Below, piece after piece: positions 1 to 7,516 of a DNA stretch of 64,000 nt (positions are counted from its first letter, which is position 1; every line of letters starts with the position of its first letter). The notes below the pieces were generated by a model that made no database searches, was not told the origin of the DNA, and was given only the letters and a program-made list of their open reading frames with translations. This stretch comes from Caldilineaceae bacterium (lineage in GTDB: Bacteria > Chloroflexota > Anaerolineae > Caldilineales > Caldilineaceae), in the NCBI GenBank assembly GCA_022842065.1, contig JALHQH010000018.1, forward strand, positions 1-64,000. Direction: 5' to 3'. Both the position numbers and the translations under genes were made by a program.

Positions 1-35
1 CCACCCCGACCGCCCACCCGGCGGCGCAAAAAATG

Positions 36-389
36 TCAAGTGCCGTCCTGTTTCTTTTCAGCAGCAATGGTGTGCTGTTGGCGAACCTTTTGAAGCAGCG
101 CTTGCGCAATGTGGTCCAAACGTGCGGCAGATAAAGCGGCGGTACGACCGGCGTAAGCGTTGTGTAACTTGTTGTCACTTTTGAGGTAGGCATACCAGTA
201 CGAATCATGCCGCCGTTTTTCTTTGCGCAGGGTTGGGCTGTAATAAGTCGGTGAGCCCAAGGCGTAGCTGAAGTTGGTGACCGTGTGCAGCCAGCGAAAC
301 CAGGCTGGTGTATCGACTTGGATTTCGGTCGCCCGCCGTGCAAGCCAAACGCGCCCGTTACGCACGACAGGTGTGCCCGTGTAAGCCAT
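36..389 (-). CDS. Small protein with MalT-regulator-like YWYAY motif, third gene of the IS21 operon
   Basis: This 117-residue protein has the pattern W.RWLHT...F, then R..SYWYAYLKS..KLHNAYAGR (broken here), then L...RLDHIAQALL. As I recall, the same pattern occurs at the N-terminus of many Chloroflexota LuxR/MalT-type regulators, where it precedes the ATPase domain; here it stands alone. The ATG (389) directly follows the istB stop (TGA, 390-392), and a strong AAGGAGG sits in the last istB codons five bases upstream, so the gene is translated with istB. Its stop overlaps the presumed left-end repeat. No transposition role is known to me; it could be an accessory or passenger protein. The boundaries are confident, the function is unknown. 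Confidence 0.7.
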   Translation of the reverse strand: MAYTGTPVVRNGRVWLARRATEIQVDTPAWFRWLHTVTNFSYALGSPTYYSPTLRKEKRRHDSYWYAYLKSDNKLHNAYAGRTAALSAARLDHIAQALLQKVRQQHTIAAEKKQDGT

Positions 390-1148
390 TCATGCCTCCT
401 TGGCCTGGCGTAGGCGCTGTTGGCGCAAGCGGTACGAGTCGCCGGTGAACTCAAGGAGATGGGCCTTATGGGTCAGGCGGTCAAGCAGCGCCAAGGTCAA
501 GCGCTCATCGCCAAAGATCTGGGTCCAGTCGGCGAACTTGAGATTGGTCGTAACAATCAGCGCCACCCGCTCATAAAGCGCCGCGCAGAATTGGAAGAGC
601 AGTTGTGCGCCCAAGGCCGAGAGCGGCAGAAAGCCCAATTCATCGAGCACAATCAGGTGATGACGTTGAGCGGCACCAAGGATTTTCTCCACTTGATGAG
701 TTTGTTGAGCGACCAATAGTTCATTGACCAAGGCTGCCGTGTTGTAAAAGCGGACACGGCGGTGTTGCCGACAGGCTTCGACGGCTAAGGCCGTGGCAAT
801 ATGGGTTTTGCCCAAGCCCGGATTGCCGATGAGAATCACTGGTTCGGCCTGGCGGAGATAGTCGCCTTGCGCTAACTGAAGCACTTTCTGCTGGTTCAAA
901 CTGGGCAGGGCGGTGAAGTCAAAGTCTGCGAGTTGTTTGATAACCGGCAGCTTGGCCTCTTTGAGCCGCCGTTGGCGCGTGTTCGCTTCGCGGTGGTTGA
1001 CTTCTTGTGTGGCCAAAGCCGCTAAGTAGTCGGCATAGGTGGACTGCTGTTGGACGGCCACGGCGGCAAACGCGGCATGGTTACGCATAAAAGTGGTCAG
1101 CCCTAGTTGTTTGAGTTGGCTTTCGAGCAAGACAGTTGCTACAGACAT
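390..1148 (-). CDS. istB: IS21 transposition helper ATPase IstB
   Basis: This 252-residue AAA+ ATPase of the IstB/DnaC-like family assists the IstA transposase in target selection and strand transfer. A Walker A motif, GNPGLGKTH, is near residues 108-116 and a Walker B motif, LIVLDELGFL, near 165-174. The N-terminal helical region (TFMRNHAAF, then EVNHREANTRQRRLKEAK) is typical of the family, and the length is normal. The start codon overlaps the last ten bases of istA, as is usual for IS21 operons, and the stop is followed at once by the 117-residue passenger gene. The gene appears intact. Confidence 0.95.
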   Translation of the reverse strand: MSVATVLLESQLKQLGLTTFMRNHAAFAAVAVQQQSTYADYLAALATQEVNHREANTRQRRLKEAKLPVIKQLADFDFTALPSLNQQKVLQLAQGDYLRQAEPVILIGNPGLGKTHIATALAVEACRQHRRVRFYNTAALVNELLVAQQTHQVEKILGAAQRHHLIVLDELGFLPLSALGAQLLFQFCAALYERVALIVTTNLKFADWTQIFGDERLTLALLDRLTHKAHLLEFTGDSYRLRQQRLRQAKEA

Positions 1149-2701
1149 GTGACACCCCCGACGAGCGCATCATACTGGGCCAAATCGACCGCTTGTTCGC
1201 CAATGCCCAAAAGTTGGGGGCGGCTTTGTAAATCGAGCACAACAGTTGGCACGGTGGGCGTCAGCAGTTGGTGCAAGCAAAGTTGGACACCGTCTGCATG
1301 GGCACATTGGTGCGCCAGCGCCTGGGTAATCGCGGCGGCAATCAGCTCGGCTGAATGAGACTGATGCAGTTGTAAGATGGTCACGAATTCGCGGATGCCC
1401 CGCCCCTCTGGCCACTGGCGGCGCAACTGCGTCAGCAGGGTTTCATAGACCGCCGGCCAGGTTGTGCGCCATTGGCGTAGCGGCGTGGCATAGTCAAACG
1501 CGCCGGGCCGCTGTTCCAACAACGGCAGGTAATGGAGCGGGTCGAAAATGTCCTGCTCCCGACCGTAGCAGCGTTCATGGACCGCCAGTGGTGCAGTCTG
1601 GTCAGGCCGATAGATTTCGACCTGAAAGGGATAGAGCTTGACGACGAGTTTGGCCGATACCTGAGCCACTGGCACGGAATAGCGGTTGGTTTCCACAATC
1701 ACCTGACTATAGGGTGTTAAAGTCGCCTCTATCACGCGACAACAGTCATAGGCATAAGCCGGCAACGGGCGCAGGTGCGGCTGCTCCTGCTGCCACATCT
1801 CGCCAATCGGGTCTGGCTGCCCCTTGACCTGGCGCACATCATCCGCCACACAGCGTTCGCGTAAATAGCCATTGAGTTCGGCAAACGACGCGACCGCTGG
1901 CCGTGGCACGAGATACTGCCGCCGTACATAGCCAACGCCATGTTCCACACCACCTTTTTCGTGCCCTTCACCGGGCGTACAAAAATGGCTGTCAAAGAGA
2001 TATTGCCCGCGAAACGCCAGAAATTTTGTCTGTTCTTGCCGCGCTTTCCCTTTCAATACCTTTGCGACCGCCGTCGTCAAGTTGTCATAGGTCAGCCGCC
2101 AAGGGACACCTGCAAAGTGCTGAAACGCCGCCACATGTCCCAGGAAAAACGCTTCTTGTTTCTGACTTGGAAACGCCATGACAAAGATCCGCCGCGAATA
2201 GTTCAACCGCATCACGAACAATTGCACCGTCACGCACTCGCCGTTGAGGATTACTTCTGCTCGGGTACCCTCTGGGTGCCAATCCACTTGTCCATCACGC
2301 CCTGGCGCAAAGCTCAGCGGTAGATACACCTGCGGCCGCCCCTGCTTTTTCCGTACCCGGCTCACATAATGGCGCACCGTTGACTCGGCCCCACCAAAGC
2401 CCTCTTTTTGCAAAAGCTGATAAATCCGTGACGACGTATACCGCTGTTTGCGCGGTAAGCTTGCATTCGCCGCCACCATTTCATCGATTACTGCTTTGTA
2501 CGCACCCAGCACAGGGGCCGCACGCACCCCCTTCTGCACATAGCGCCCCGGCTCATTCCCTTCGACAATGCGCCGAATGCTCCGAAACGAATGCCCCGTT
2601 TCTCGCATCAACGTGCGCATGCTCTTCCCTTCGATGTAATAGCCCCGTCTTATCCTTTCCCAGCTTTCCACGTCAATCATCCTTCCCTCCACTACCTTCA
2701 C
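1139..2701 (-). CDS. istA: IS21-family transposase IstA
   Basis: This 520-residue DDE recombinase catalyses cut-and-paste movement of the IS21 element. The N-terminus has a helix-turn-helix region (GKSMRTLMRETGHSFRSIRRI). The catalytic core shows GQVDWHPEG for the first Asp and YDNLTTAV for the second. The acidic residue of the third position should lie in HEKGGVEHGVGYVRR, typical of IstA. A C-terminal domain (ETNRYSVPV) follows. The length matches the family and no frameshift is visible, so the element may be active. It overlaps istB by ten bases. Confidence 0.95.
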   Translation of the reverse strand: MKVVEGRMIDVESWERIRRGYYIEGKSMRTLMRETGHSFRSIRRIVEGNEPGRYVQKGVRAAPVLGAYKAVIDEMVAANASLPRKQRYTSSRIYQLLQKEGFGGAESTVRHYVSRVRKKQGRPQVYLPLSFAPGRDGQVDWHPEGTRAEVILNGECVTVQLFVMRLNYSRRIFVMAFPSQKQEAFFLGHVAAFQHFAGVPWRLTYDNLTTAVAKVLKGKARQEQTKFLAFRGQYLFDSHFCTPGEGHEKGGVEHGVGYVRRQYLVPRPAVASFAELNGYLRERCVADDVRQVKGQPDPIGEMWQQEQPHLRPLPAYAYDCCRVIEATLTPYSQVIVETNRYSVPVAQVSAKLVVKLYPFQVEIYRPDQTAPLAVHERCYGREQDIFDPLHYLPLLEQRPGAFDYATPLRQWRTTWPAVYETLLTQLRRQWPEGRGIREFVTILQLHQSHSAELIAAAITQALAHQCAHADGVQLCLHQLLTPTVPTVVLDLQSRPQLLGIGEQAVDLAQYDALVGGVTCL

Positions 2702-2746
2702 AAGCTCGCTTTTTTTGCTTGCTATCTTAGTGGATTTTGGCTTGGG

Positions 2747-2792
2747 TGTTGACTTTTTCGTCGGCCTTTTCTTTCTCTACTGTTGACTTTTT
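2747..2792. repeat. Two direct copies of TGTTGACTTTTT near the istA-side end
   Basis: Identical 12-mers lie at 2747-2758 and 2781-2792, 34 bases apart, between the istA start and the accessory genes. They are likely the internal transposase-binding repeats of the IS21 right end. Read on the minus strand they lie upstream of istA and may overlap its promoter. Confidence 0.6.
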
Positions 2793-2839
2793 ATATTATC
2801 AAAAACAACAAGAACTAGCTAACCAACGAAAGCAAACCT

Positions 2840-3316
2840 ATGATCCACCTCACGCTCACCGGTTACTATGCCGGATCACCAATCTGTTGTGTCAGCAAAT
2901 CCACGGCCCGCGCCAACGGTGACACCTTCACCCATGCCGTTTATGCCGACCTCACCCAAACCGACCTTTGCCCCACCTGTCTGGCCGAATGGTCAGCCGC
3001 CGGCGAAGTAGACGATCACGCCGTCCCCTTTCTCAATGGATGCGCCGACGACGAACCCGACGCCGCCGACCCCCTTGCCGCGGAACCCGCCGAACCCATC
3101 ATCATTACCTACACAGTCCACCAGTGGGGTGACAATTACGCCACCTATGCCAATGGTGACTTTTGCACAGCCTTTCCCCATCCCCACACCGCTTGGGCCA
3201 ACGTCGAAACCCAAGCCATCCTGATGGCCGCGCTCATCGGCGGCCGTGCGCGCTATACCATTTTCACCGACCGCGAAGGCGACCCCCACGCCCGTTGGCA
3301 AGTCGAGCCCGTTTAA
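2840..3316 (+). CDS. Hypothetical acidic protein of the phage-like block
   Basis: This 158-residue protein is not recognised. It begins MIHLTLTGYYAGSPICCV. It has two Cys pairs (ICC near residue 16 and LCPTC near residues 53-57) that could bind a metal. A Pro/Glu/Ala-rich linker (about 77-86) leads to a compact C-terminal part (TYTVHQWGDNYATYANGDF) ending at IFTDREGDPHARWQVEPV. There is no clear Shine-Dalgarno. Codon use and Ala/Pro content match the neighbouring accessory genes. It is followed by a GC-rich hairpin and another plus-strand gene. Small proteins of this kind often accompany replication or early genes in phages, but that is only a guess. Confidence 0.55.
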   Translation: MIHLTLTGYYAGSPICCVSKSTARANGDTFTHAVYADLTQTDLCPTCLAEWSAAGEVDDHAVPFLNGCADDEPDAADPLAAEPAEPIIITYTVHQWGDNYATYANGDFCTAFPHPHTAWANVETQAILMAALIGGRARYTIFTDREGDPHARWQVEPV

Positions 3317-3326
3317 TTCTAATTGT

Positions 3327-3349
3327 AAGGCCGCGCCGGGCGCGGCCTT
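3327..3349. repeat. Perfect GC-rich hairpin between two accessory genes
   Basis: Eleven-base arms (3327-3337 and 3339-3349, starting AAGGCCGCGCC) flank a single base. It lies eleven bases after the stop of the preceding gene but has no T-run, so it is either a weak terminator or an RNA-stabilising hairpin. Confidence 0.5.
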
Positions 3350-3372
3350 GCCCACCCACCCAGGAGCAAAAC

Positions 3373-3780
3373 ATGAAATACCGTGAGCACGAAAAGATCG
3401 TCAATCAGTTGGAACACAAATACCAACGCCAACTTGCAACCCTGCAAACCAAGATCCGCCGCCTTGAACACATTATCACCCTAACCGAAGATCCCAACAC
3501 CGCCCCCGTTGGCAGCGCACTCTATACCGACTATCTAAACGACCAACCAGCCCAGCCCAGCCCTAAACTAACCAAAGACGCCGAGACCATCCAGCTAATG
3601 ATTGATATCCTTATCACCGTCGCCCAAAAGTACCCCAACAACCCGAGCGACACCGCCATTGTTGGCGCGCTGCTCTGGGCCTCGCGCCCCCTCCACTGGG
3701 CCGCCGCCCACGCCGAAGCCGCCCGCATCATCACTCCAAGTACTCGCCACGGCCCCGCAGCCGCCCCCCCTACCGACTAG
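3373..3780 (+). CDS. Hypothetical coiled-coil protein of the phage-like block
   Basis: The ATG at 3373 is preferred over upstream in-frame positions because CAGGAG sits seven bases before it. The 135-residue product starts MKYREHEKIVNQLEHKYQRQ, and the first 40 residues form a clear heptad-rich coiled coil (QLEHKYQRQLATLQTKIRRL, then EHIITL). A helical, Ala-rich C-terminal half follows (IQLMIDILITVAQKYP; ALLWASRPLHWAAAHAEAA). No family is recognised. The gene ends just before a copy of a dispersed repeat (3800-3823). Confidence 0.6.
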   Translation: MKYREHEKIVNQLEHKYQRQLATLQTKIRRLEHIITLTEDPNTAPVGSALYTDYLNDQPAQPSPKLTKDAETIQLMIDILITVAQKYPNNPSDTAIVGALLWASRPLHWAAAHAEAARIITPSTRHGPAAAPPTD

Positions 3781-3799
3781 CCTAGCGCGTACACGAAAC

Positions 3800-3823
3800 G
3801 GCCTAGCGAGTACGCGACGCGGG
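3800..3823. repeat. Dispersed repeat R1 (24 bp), copies here, at 7935-7958 and at 9581-9604
   Basis: The 24-mer beginning GGCCTAGCGAGTAC and ending GACGCGGG occurs here. Its exact reverse complement is at 7935-7958, and a copy with one mismatch is at 9581-9604. A diverged copy (3780-3800) sits directly upstream of this one. The other two copies lie inside genes and are translated as LASTRRG, so the repeat tolerates or selects an open reading frame. Confidence 0.85.
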
Positions 3824-3938
3824 TATGCCAGCACACAAAAGGGGATACCCCAACCAGGTATCCCCCCCACCACTTTTGTATCCATTCCCCAAGTGAATAG
3901 GGGACCAAACTAAGCAACAACGCGAGAGGGTGACCACC

Positions 3939-4529
3939 ATGAGCAATCTATTTAATCAGCTAATCCAAGCCCCCACCAAAGCCCGCGCCGAGGCCATCGC
4001 CCAACAACTGGTAGACGCCTACACCACGCCCGCCGACGCCGCCGAAGCGATCGGTATTGTCACCGTCGCCGAGCTCCTGCCCGTCGATCTCGCCTTCCGC
4101 AGCCCGCTCGATGACAGCGATCACGCCGCCCTCTTCCGCAAAGCCCTGATCCCGATCCTCGTCCGCAAATGGCGCGTCAATTTTCTACACCGCGCCATCA
4201 CCAGCGCCCAAACCCTCGCCGAAACCCAGTTGGCCAATGCCCTACTGACAGCCGGCCTCAGCCAAACCGCCAACCAAGCGTTGGCCAGGCGCGAGCTACA
4301 AAGCGCATACACCAGCCACGACCAGATCACCGCAAGTAATCGACGCGATCACCGCCGCACTAGCAGAATTGCTTTATCGTCGGCCGTAATAAAAAACGGT
4401 ACACTCCGATCCAGGGTGTACCGTTTTTTATGTGGCCAACCCTCAGCCTGCCGGCGCAGAAAACAGGACGGACCAACCCCGCCCCGCACTCCCCAACCCC
4501 GCTCCGTTGTGCCCGCTGAGGAACGCTGA
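3939..4529 (+). CDS. Hypothetical Ala-rich helical protein, probably frameshifted near its 3' end
   Basis: The ATG at 3939 has an AGAGGG eight bases upstream; a GTG at 3930 is the alternative. The first ~130 residues look genuine (MSNLFNQLIQAPTKARAEAI onwards, an all-helical Ala/Leu-rich protein). From about base 4330 this frame turns into low-complexity Arg/Pro text and runs through a strong terminator. In the next frame, bases from about 4335 read QVIDAITAALAELLYRRP and stop at 4387-4389, directly before the terminator. This suggests that one base was gained (or two lost), and that the original gene ended at 4389. No family is recognised. If the frameshift is a sequencing error, the true gene is 3939-4389. 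Confidence 0.5.
   Translation: MSNLFNQLIQAPTKARAEAIAQQLVDAYTTPADAAEAIGIVTVAELLPVDLAFRSPLDDSDHAALFRKALIPILVRKWRVNFLHRAITSAQTLAETQLANALLTAGLSQTANQALARRELQSAYTSHDQITASNRRDHRRTSRIALSSAVIKNGTLRSRVYRFLCGQPSACRRRKQDGPTPPRTPQPRSVVPAEER
4391..4429. terminator. Strong bidirectional intrinsic terminator
   Basis: Perfect 14-base arms (AAAAAACGGTACAC at 4391-4404, complement at 4416-4429) are extended by a G-T and a G-C pair. The hairpin ends in TTTTTT on the plus strand and is preceded by AAAAAA, so it should act on both strands. It closes the plus-strand gene cluster 2840-4389. Confidence 0.85.
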
Positions 4530-4770
4530 GTACATCGAAGCGTACAGCCGCCACACTCCGCTATCGATAGCACCAACCACCACACACCGACCGTCCAACG
4601 TACTCCCCAACCCCGCTCCGCCGAGGGCTGAGTACAACCCACGCCTCCGCTATCGATAGCACCAACCACCCCACACTGTCACCAAGCCCGTCCCACACTC
4701 CCCACCTTTCGGAGTAGCCAACCAAAGCCTACCGGCGCAGGGAACAGGACGGGCAAGACTTCACGCGTTG
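4430..4770. repeat. Decayed repeat cluster without genes
   Basis: No credible gene is seen here. CTCCCCAACCCCGCTCCG occurs twice (about 4491 and 4603), CCGCTATCGATAGCACCAAC twice (about 4559 and 4647), and a block with the core CCGGCGCAG..AACAGGACGG occurs near 4450 and 4731. It looks like tandem duplication of short modules followed by divergence. Confidence 0.6.
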
Positions 4771-4892
4771 CGGCACCAATGGCCAATTGCCCTATGACCA
4801 CTCACCCATCGAGTACTCTCGTGGGTCATACGCCCGCAACAAACACCGCCTATCCTCTGCTTGGGCAGCGCAAGCGCACACCAGCAAGCTTG

Positions 4893-5105
4893 TCACTCAT
4901 CCCTTTTCAGCACCATCCACACCGCACCGCAAGTACACCCGCAAGGCCACGGGAGGGTCGGGTCCCCTCTGGGGGCGACGCGTGTACTCGCCGCGGTCTC
5001 GCCGCGGTCACCCACTACCAACAGCAGGATCAACGCCCACTCCCCACCGTCAACCCGCGCACTGGCCAAAAAGCGCTCCGCCTGGCTAAGCGCCGCTACC
5101 GGCAT
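4893..5105 (-). CDS. Possible small hydrophobic protein, repeat-interrupted
   Basis: The ATG at 5105 overlaps the end of the LuxR-type gene, as in a co-translated operon. The 70-residue product starts MPVAALSQAERFLASARV and carries a short hydrophobic segment (WALILLLVVG). The next ~20 residues (AASTRVAPRGDPTLPWPCG) are translations of dispersed repeats, and the end reads AVWMVLKRDE. It may be a genuine small membrane-associated protein whose middle was invaded by repeats. No family is recognised, and it could also be non-coding. Confidence 0.35.
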   Translation of the reverse strand: MPVAALSQAERFLASARVDGGEWALILLLVVGDRGETAASTRVAPRGDPTLPWPCGCTCGAVWMVLKRDE

Positions 5106-5313
5106 CAATCCCCCCCATACACAGCTTCACTACCAGCGCCACCGTACTCTCCACCGCCAATTTTTCCCGAATCGTCACCGTGTACTTATGCACCGTATTG
5201 GGCTGCACACGCAGCCGATCCGCGATCTCGCGCTGCGTATGCCCCTCAGCCAACAGCGCACACACCGCCCGCTCCCGCTCTGTTAACACCAACGCACAGT
5301 GGATCTTTCGCAT
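5086..5313 (-). CDS. Stand-alone LuxR/GerE-type helix-turn-helix protein
   Basis: The 75-residue protein is almost entirely one LuxR-type DNA-binding domain: LTERERAVCALLAEGHTQRE, then IADRLRVQPNTVHKYTVTIR and EKLAVESTVAL. All four helices of the domain are present (about residues 10-60). No receiver or ligand domain is present. ATG 5313 is chosen because AGAGG lies nine bases upstream; an in-frame ATG three codons earlier abuts that AGAGG. It follows the small membrane-protein gene with almost no gap and ends the phage-like minus-strand operon, so it probably regulates that block. It acts in the cytoplasm as a DNA-binding regulator; its targets are unknown. Confidence 0.8.
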   Translation of the reverse strand: MRKIHCALVLTERERAVCALLAEGHTQREIADRLRVQPNTVHKYTVTIREKLAVESTVALVVKLCMGGIDAGSGA

Positions 5314-5325
5314 GGCACCCATCCT

Positions 5326-5721
5326 CTAACGCCGCCGCCGATAACCATAACTCAGCGCTCGCGCCCCACCAACCGTCACCCGCAAGGGCACGCGGCAGGA
5401 GGCTATCACCCGCCCCTGTTTCCCAGGAAACACCCCACGCAAGTACACCCGCAAGGGTCGGGGACCCTCTGGGTGCGCCGCGGTCTCGCCGCGTCCCCGC
5501 CAGTAATCGCCGCGGACCCACCAGGCACTAATCAAACCCATGGCCACCGCCACCCAGGCTGCCAGCCAACGCACGCGTCGGGAGTACCCCCGCAAGGCCA
5601 CGGGAGGGTACTCCCGACGCGTGTACCCGCCGCGGCCTCCCGTGGTCGCGCAAGGCCACGCAAGCGTACTTGCGCCGCGTGTACCCGCCGCGCCCCAATC
5701 ACCCCGCTCTCGCTCTTTCAT
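5326..5721 (-). CDS. Small single-pass membrane protein swollen by in-frame repeats
   Basis: The ATG at 5721 has an excellent Shine-Dalgarno (AGAGAGGGGGGG, then CAAC). The N-terminus MKERERGDWG is followed by about 38 residues of repeat-encoded text (TLAWPCATTGGRGGYTRREY and onward). One transmembrane segment follows (WLAAWVAVAMGLISAWWV, about residues 52-69), then more repeat-encoded sequence (HPEGPRPLRVYLRGVFPGKQ) and the end RALSYGYRRRR. The unexpanded protein would be perhaps 50-60 residues, the size of many small phage membrane proteins, but no family is recognised. It lies between the large terminase and LuxR-type genes. Confidence 0.5.
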   Translation of the reverse strand: MKERERGDWGAAGTRGASTLAWPCATTGGRGGYTRREYPPVALRGYSRRVRWLAAWVAVAMGLISAWWVRGDYWRGRGETAAHPEGPRPLRVYLRGVFPGKQGRVIASCRVPLRVTVGGARALSYGYRRRR

Positions 5722-5863
5722 GTTGCCCCCCCTCTCTGGTCTACCGAAAACACCCGTTAACCATTAATCGTTTTCCATTCCCCGCAAGGCCACGAGAGTA
5801 CTCGATGCGTGTACACCCGCAAGTAATCGCCGCGGTCTCGCCGCGGGCTCAATTAATTGTTAG

Positions 5864-7378
5864 CTACGCCATACTCGACCCCTTCGGCAAACAGATCCCA
5901 TACCGCGCCGCATCATAAAAATCATCTCCCCCTTCCCCCGTCGCCGCGTCACAATCCACCTTCCGCACATCCTCCGGCCGCTGCGGGTCAGCCTCCAAAT
6001 AGGGCAGCGTCGCAATCAACCGCGGGCAATCCTCCCCAATCAACCAGGTCGGTGCCATCCCCCGCGCCCGATTGCCCAACCGCCGCGCCAGCTCGTGCGC
6101 CCCTTCCACCCGACTGCCCGGCGCTGTATACGCCGGCGTCCAGTTAATCCCCACCAGCGCATAATCCGCCGCCACCGTCGAACGCGACCGCCCGGTTTGG
6201 CTAAACGTATCGCTGCCGGCATAACAGCCACTCAGCTGTTCCAGCGTCAACCCATACCGCGCCAGCCACGGCCCCACCTCTGGCCCAATCTCATCGGGAA
6301 AATGTTTGCGGTGCGCCAACTCGCTCAACGTGTAACGCACCCCATCCCCATCTTCCGCATGGAGCATGATCACGTTCCAGTGATTAAAGCCATAGTCCAT
6401 ACTCAGCCAATAGCGCGGCAATTCAACCGGTCCCTGAGCTTGCCGAAGGGCCGGCATCACATGTCGCTCGTGATCGAACTCTTCAAAGTACACCCCCGCA
6501 TTAACTTCCCAATCCGCATCTGCCCACATCCGCTTGAGCATCCCCGTCAAACTGCCCAGGTACTCGTCATACTCCGAGTTAATGAAGATGTTGTCCCCGC
6601 GCACCGTGTGAATGTAACGCGTTCGCATTTCTTGACCCAGTCGCCACGGCTCCACCAACATCCGCTTAAACCACTTCAACCCTACCCCGCCCGGGTTTGT
6701 GCTCGCATACAGCCGCGGTCGCCACCCCTCTTTGGCCGTCCGCAACGACCCCCGCAGTTGCTCAAAGCGCGCTTCCCGCAACAAGGTCGCCTCTTCAATC
6801 GCAATCAAGTCATACTCAATCCCCAAATACTTTTCTATATCCCGCTCATCTTTGAAGCCGCCCAGCAAAAAATAGGCCCCGTTCGGCAACCGCAATGTAT
6901 TGCGGCTGGGCGTATAAGTATGCGCCACCCCGCCCAACACTTTGCGGATCAAATCCTCAAACGATTCTTTCGCCGCTTTCTGCACACTCCGCAGAAACAG
7001 CCCTTTCAATTCCGGCACCCGCTGCGCATCATCAATAATGCACTGCGCTAAAATCGCATGGCTCTTGGCCTGCCCACGGCTACCCCCATAGCCCACCGTC
7101 ACCGGCCCGCCCAACTCATCACATGCCCGCGCCGCCCCATGAAAAGCCAGTTGCCGCGGCTGCGCCACATACCCCGCCCCATAAAAAGCCTCGATCTGCG
7201 CAGCCGCACACCCCGCCGCCAGCCCCGCCGCCATATACCGCGCCAACGGTTCCCCAGGCCCATATACCTGCCCGATCCGCCCATGTGTCCCCGCATGCCG
7301 CACCCGCTGCCGCCGCTCCAGTTCCGCCCACGCCCGCAGTTGGAGCGCCCCGCCGCCTGTTTCCTGGGAAACACTCAC
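5864..7378 (-). CDS. Phage terminase large subunit (packaging ATPase/nuclease)
   Basis: This 504-residue protein would cut concatemeric DNA and pump it into a capsid. The ATPase half shows a Walker A-like loop, VGYGGSRGQAKS (about 95-106), and a Walker B with catalytic Glu, YDLIAIEEAT (189-198). A motif III-like stretch, ASTNPGG, follows. The nuclease half shows LSMDYGF, CYAGSD and DDFYDAARYG, which supply the acidic residues of an RNase H-like site. The only available start is a GTG inside dispersed repeat R2, so the first ten residues (MSVSQETGGG) are repeat-derived and the native N-terminus may be lost. Repeat R3 is translated as RQAQGP near residue 311. Portal and capsid genes expected downstream are absent. 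Confidence 0.9.
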   Translation of the reverse strand: MSVSQETGGGALQLRAWAELERRQRVRHAGTHGRIGQVYGPGEPLARYMAAGLAAGCAAAQIEAFYGAGYVAQPRQLAFHGAARACDELGGPVTVGYGGSRGQAKSHAILAQCIIDDAQRVPELKGLFLRSVQKAAKESFEDLIRKVLGGVAHTYTPSRNTLRLPNGAYFLLGGFKDERDIEKYLGIEYDLIAIEEATLLREARFEQLRGSLRTAKEGWRPRLYASTNPGGVGLKWFKRMLVEPWRLGQEMRTRYIHTVRGDNIFINSEYDEYLGSLTGMLKRMWADADWEVNAGVYFEEFDHERHVMPALRQAQGPVELPRYWLSMDYGFNHWNVIMLHAEDGDGVRYTLSELAHRKHFPDEIGPEVGPWLARYGLTLEQLSGCYAGSDTFSQTGRSRSTVAADYALVGINWTPAYTAPGSRVEGAHELARRLGNRARGMAPTWLIGEDCPRLIATLPYLEADPQRPEDVRKVDCDAATGEGGDDFYDAARYGICLPKGSSMA

Positions 7379-7516
7379 GCGATGACCCCCTGCAAGTACT
7401 CCGTTCGGTGGTACGCGCGTCGCTTACACACGTCGGGAGTACCCTCCCGTGGCCTTGCGCGCTCACGGCGAATGCCGCGGTCCCCGCCTGTTTCCTGGGA
7501 AACACTCACGCGACAA
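7359..7516. repeat. Pair of ~30-bp direct repeats flanking a repeat cassette (contains R2)
   Basis: Near-identical stretches around GTTTCCTGGGAAACACTCAC lie at about 7354-7383 and 7485-7514, with about 100 bases of other repeat modules between them. One copy supplies the start of the large terminase gene, the other the stop of the upstream gene. Other R2 copies are at 5418-5431 and 10839-10852 (as GTTTCCCAGGAAAC). Confidence 0.8.

Larger units (their letters stand above)
1..2811 (-). mobile_element. IS21-family insertion sequence (left end probably outside or at the window edge)
   Basis: An istA-istB operon on the minus strand identifies an IS21-type element. The istA side ends in AT-rich DNA with two copies of TGTTGACTTTTT (2747-2758, 2781-2792). 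IS21 elements carry short repeated transposase-binding sites near their ends, so the right boundary probably lies between about 2790 and 2811. At the other side, AAAAAATGTCAAG at 28-40 may be a diverged copy of the same motif. The true left end cannot be fixed because the window begins there. A third gene (36-389) lies inside the presumed element. The element sits next to phage-derived genes and may have truncated them. Confidence 0.75.
4920..5840. repeat. Mosaic of GTAC-centred dispersed repeats
   Basis: Recurring modules include CCCGCAAGGCCACGGGAGGG (near 4937 and 5589), ACGCGTGTACTCGCCGCGG and variants (near 4978, 5621, 5676), TCTCGCCGCGG (near 4997, 5483, 5836), GTACACCCGCAAG (near 4933, 5444, 5811) and GTTTCCCAGGAAAC (5418-5431). 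The modules appear in different orders and orientations, as if short elements had inserted into one another. Three minus-strand genes pass through the block and are partly built from it. Confidence 0.75.

Noticed and set aside
4779..5760. Long plus-strand open frames rich in Pro, Arg and Ser
   Set aside because: They are translations of GC-rich repeat modules. Minus-strand genes with ribosome sites explain the region better.
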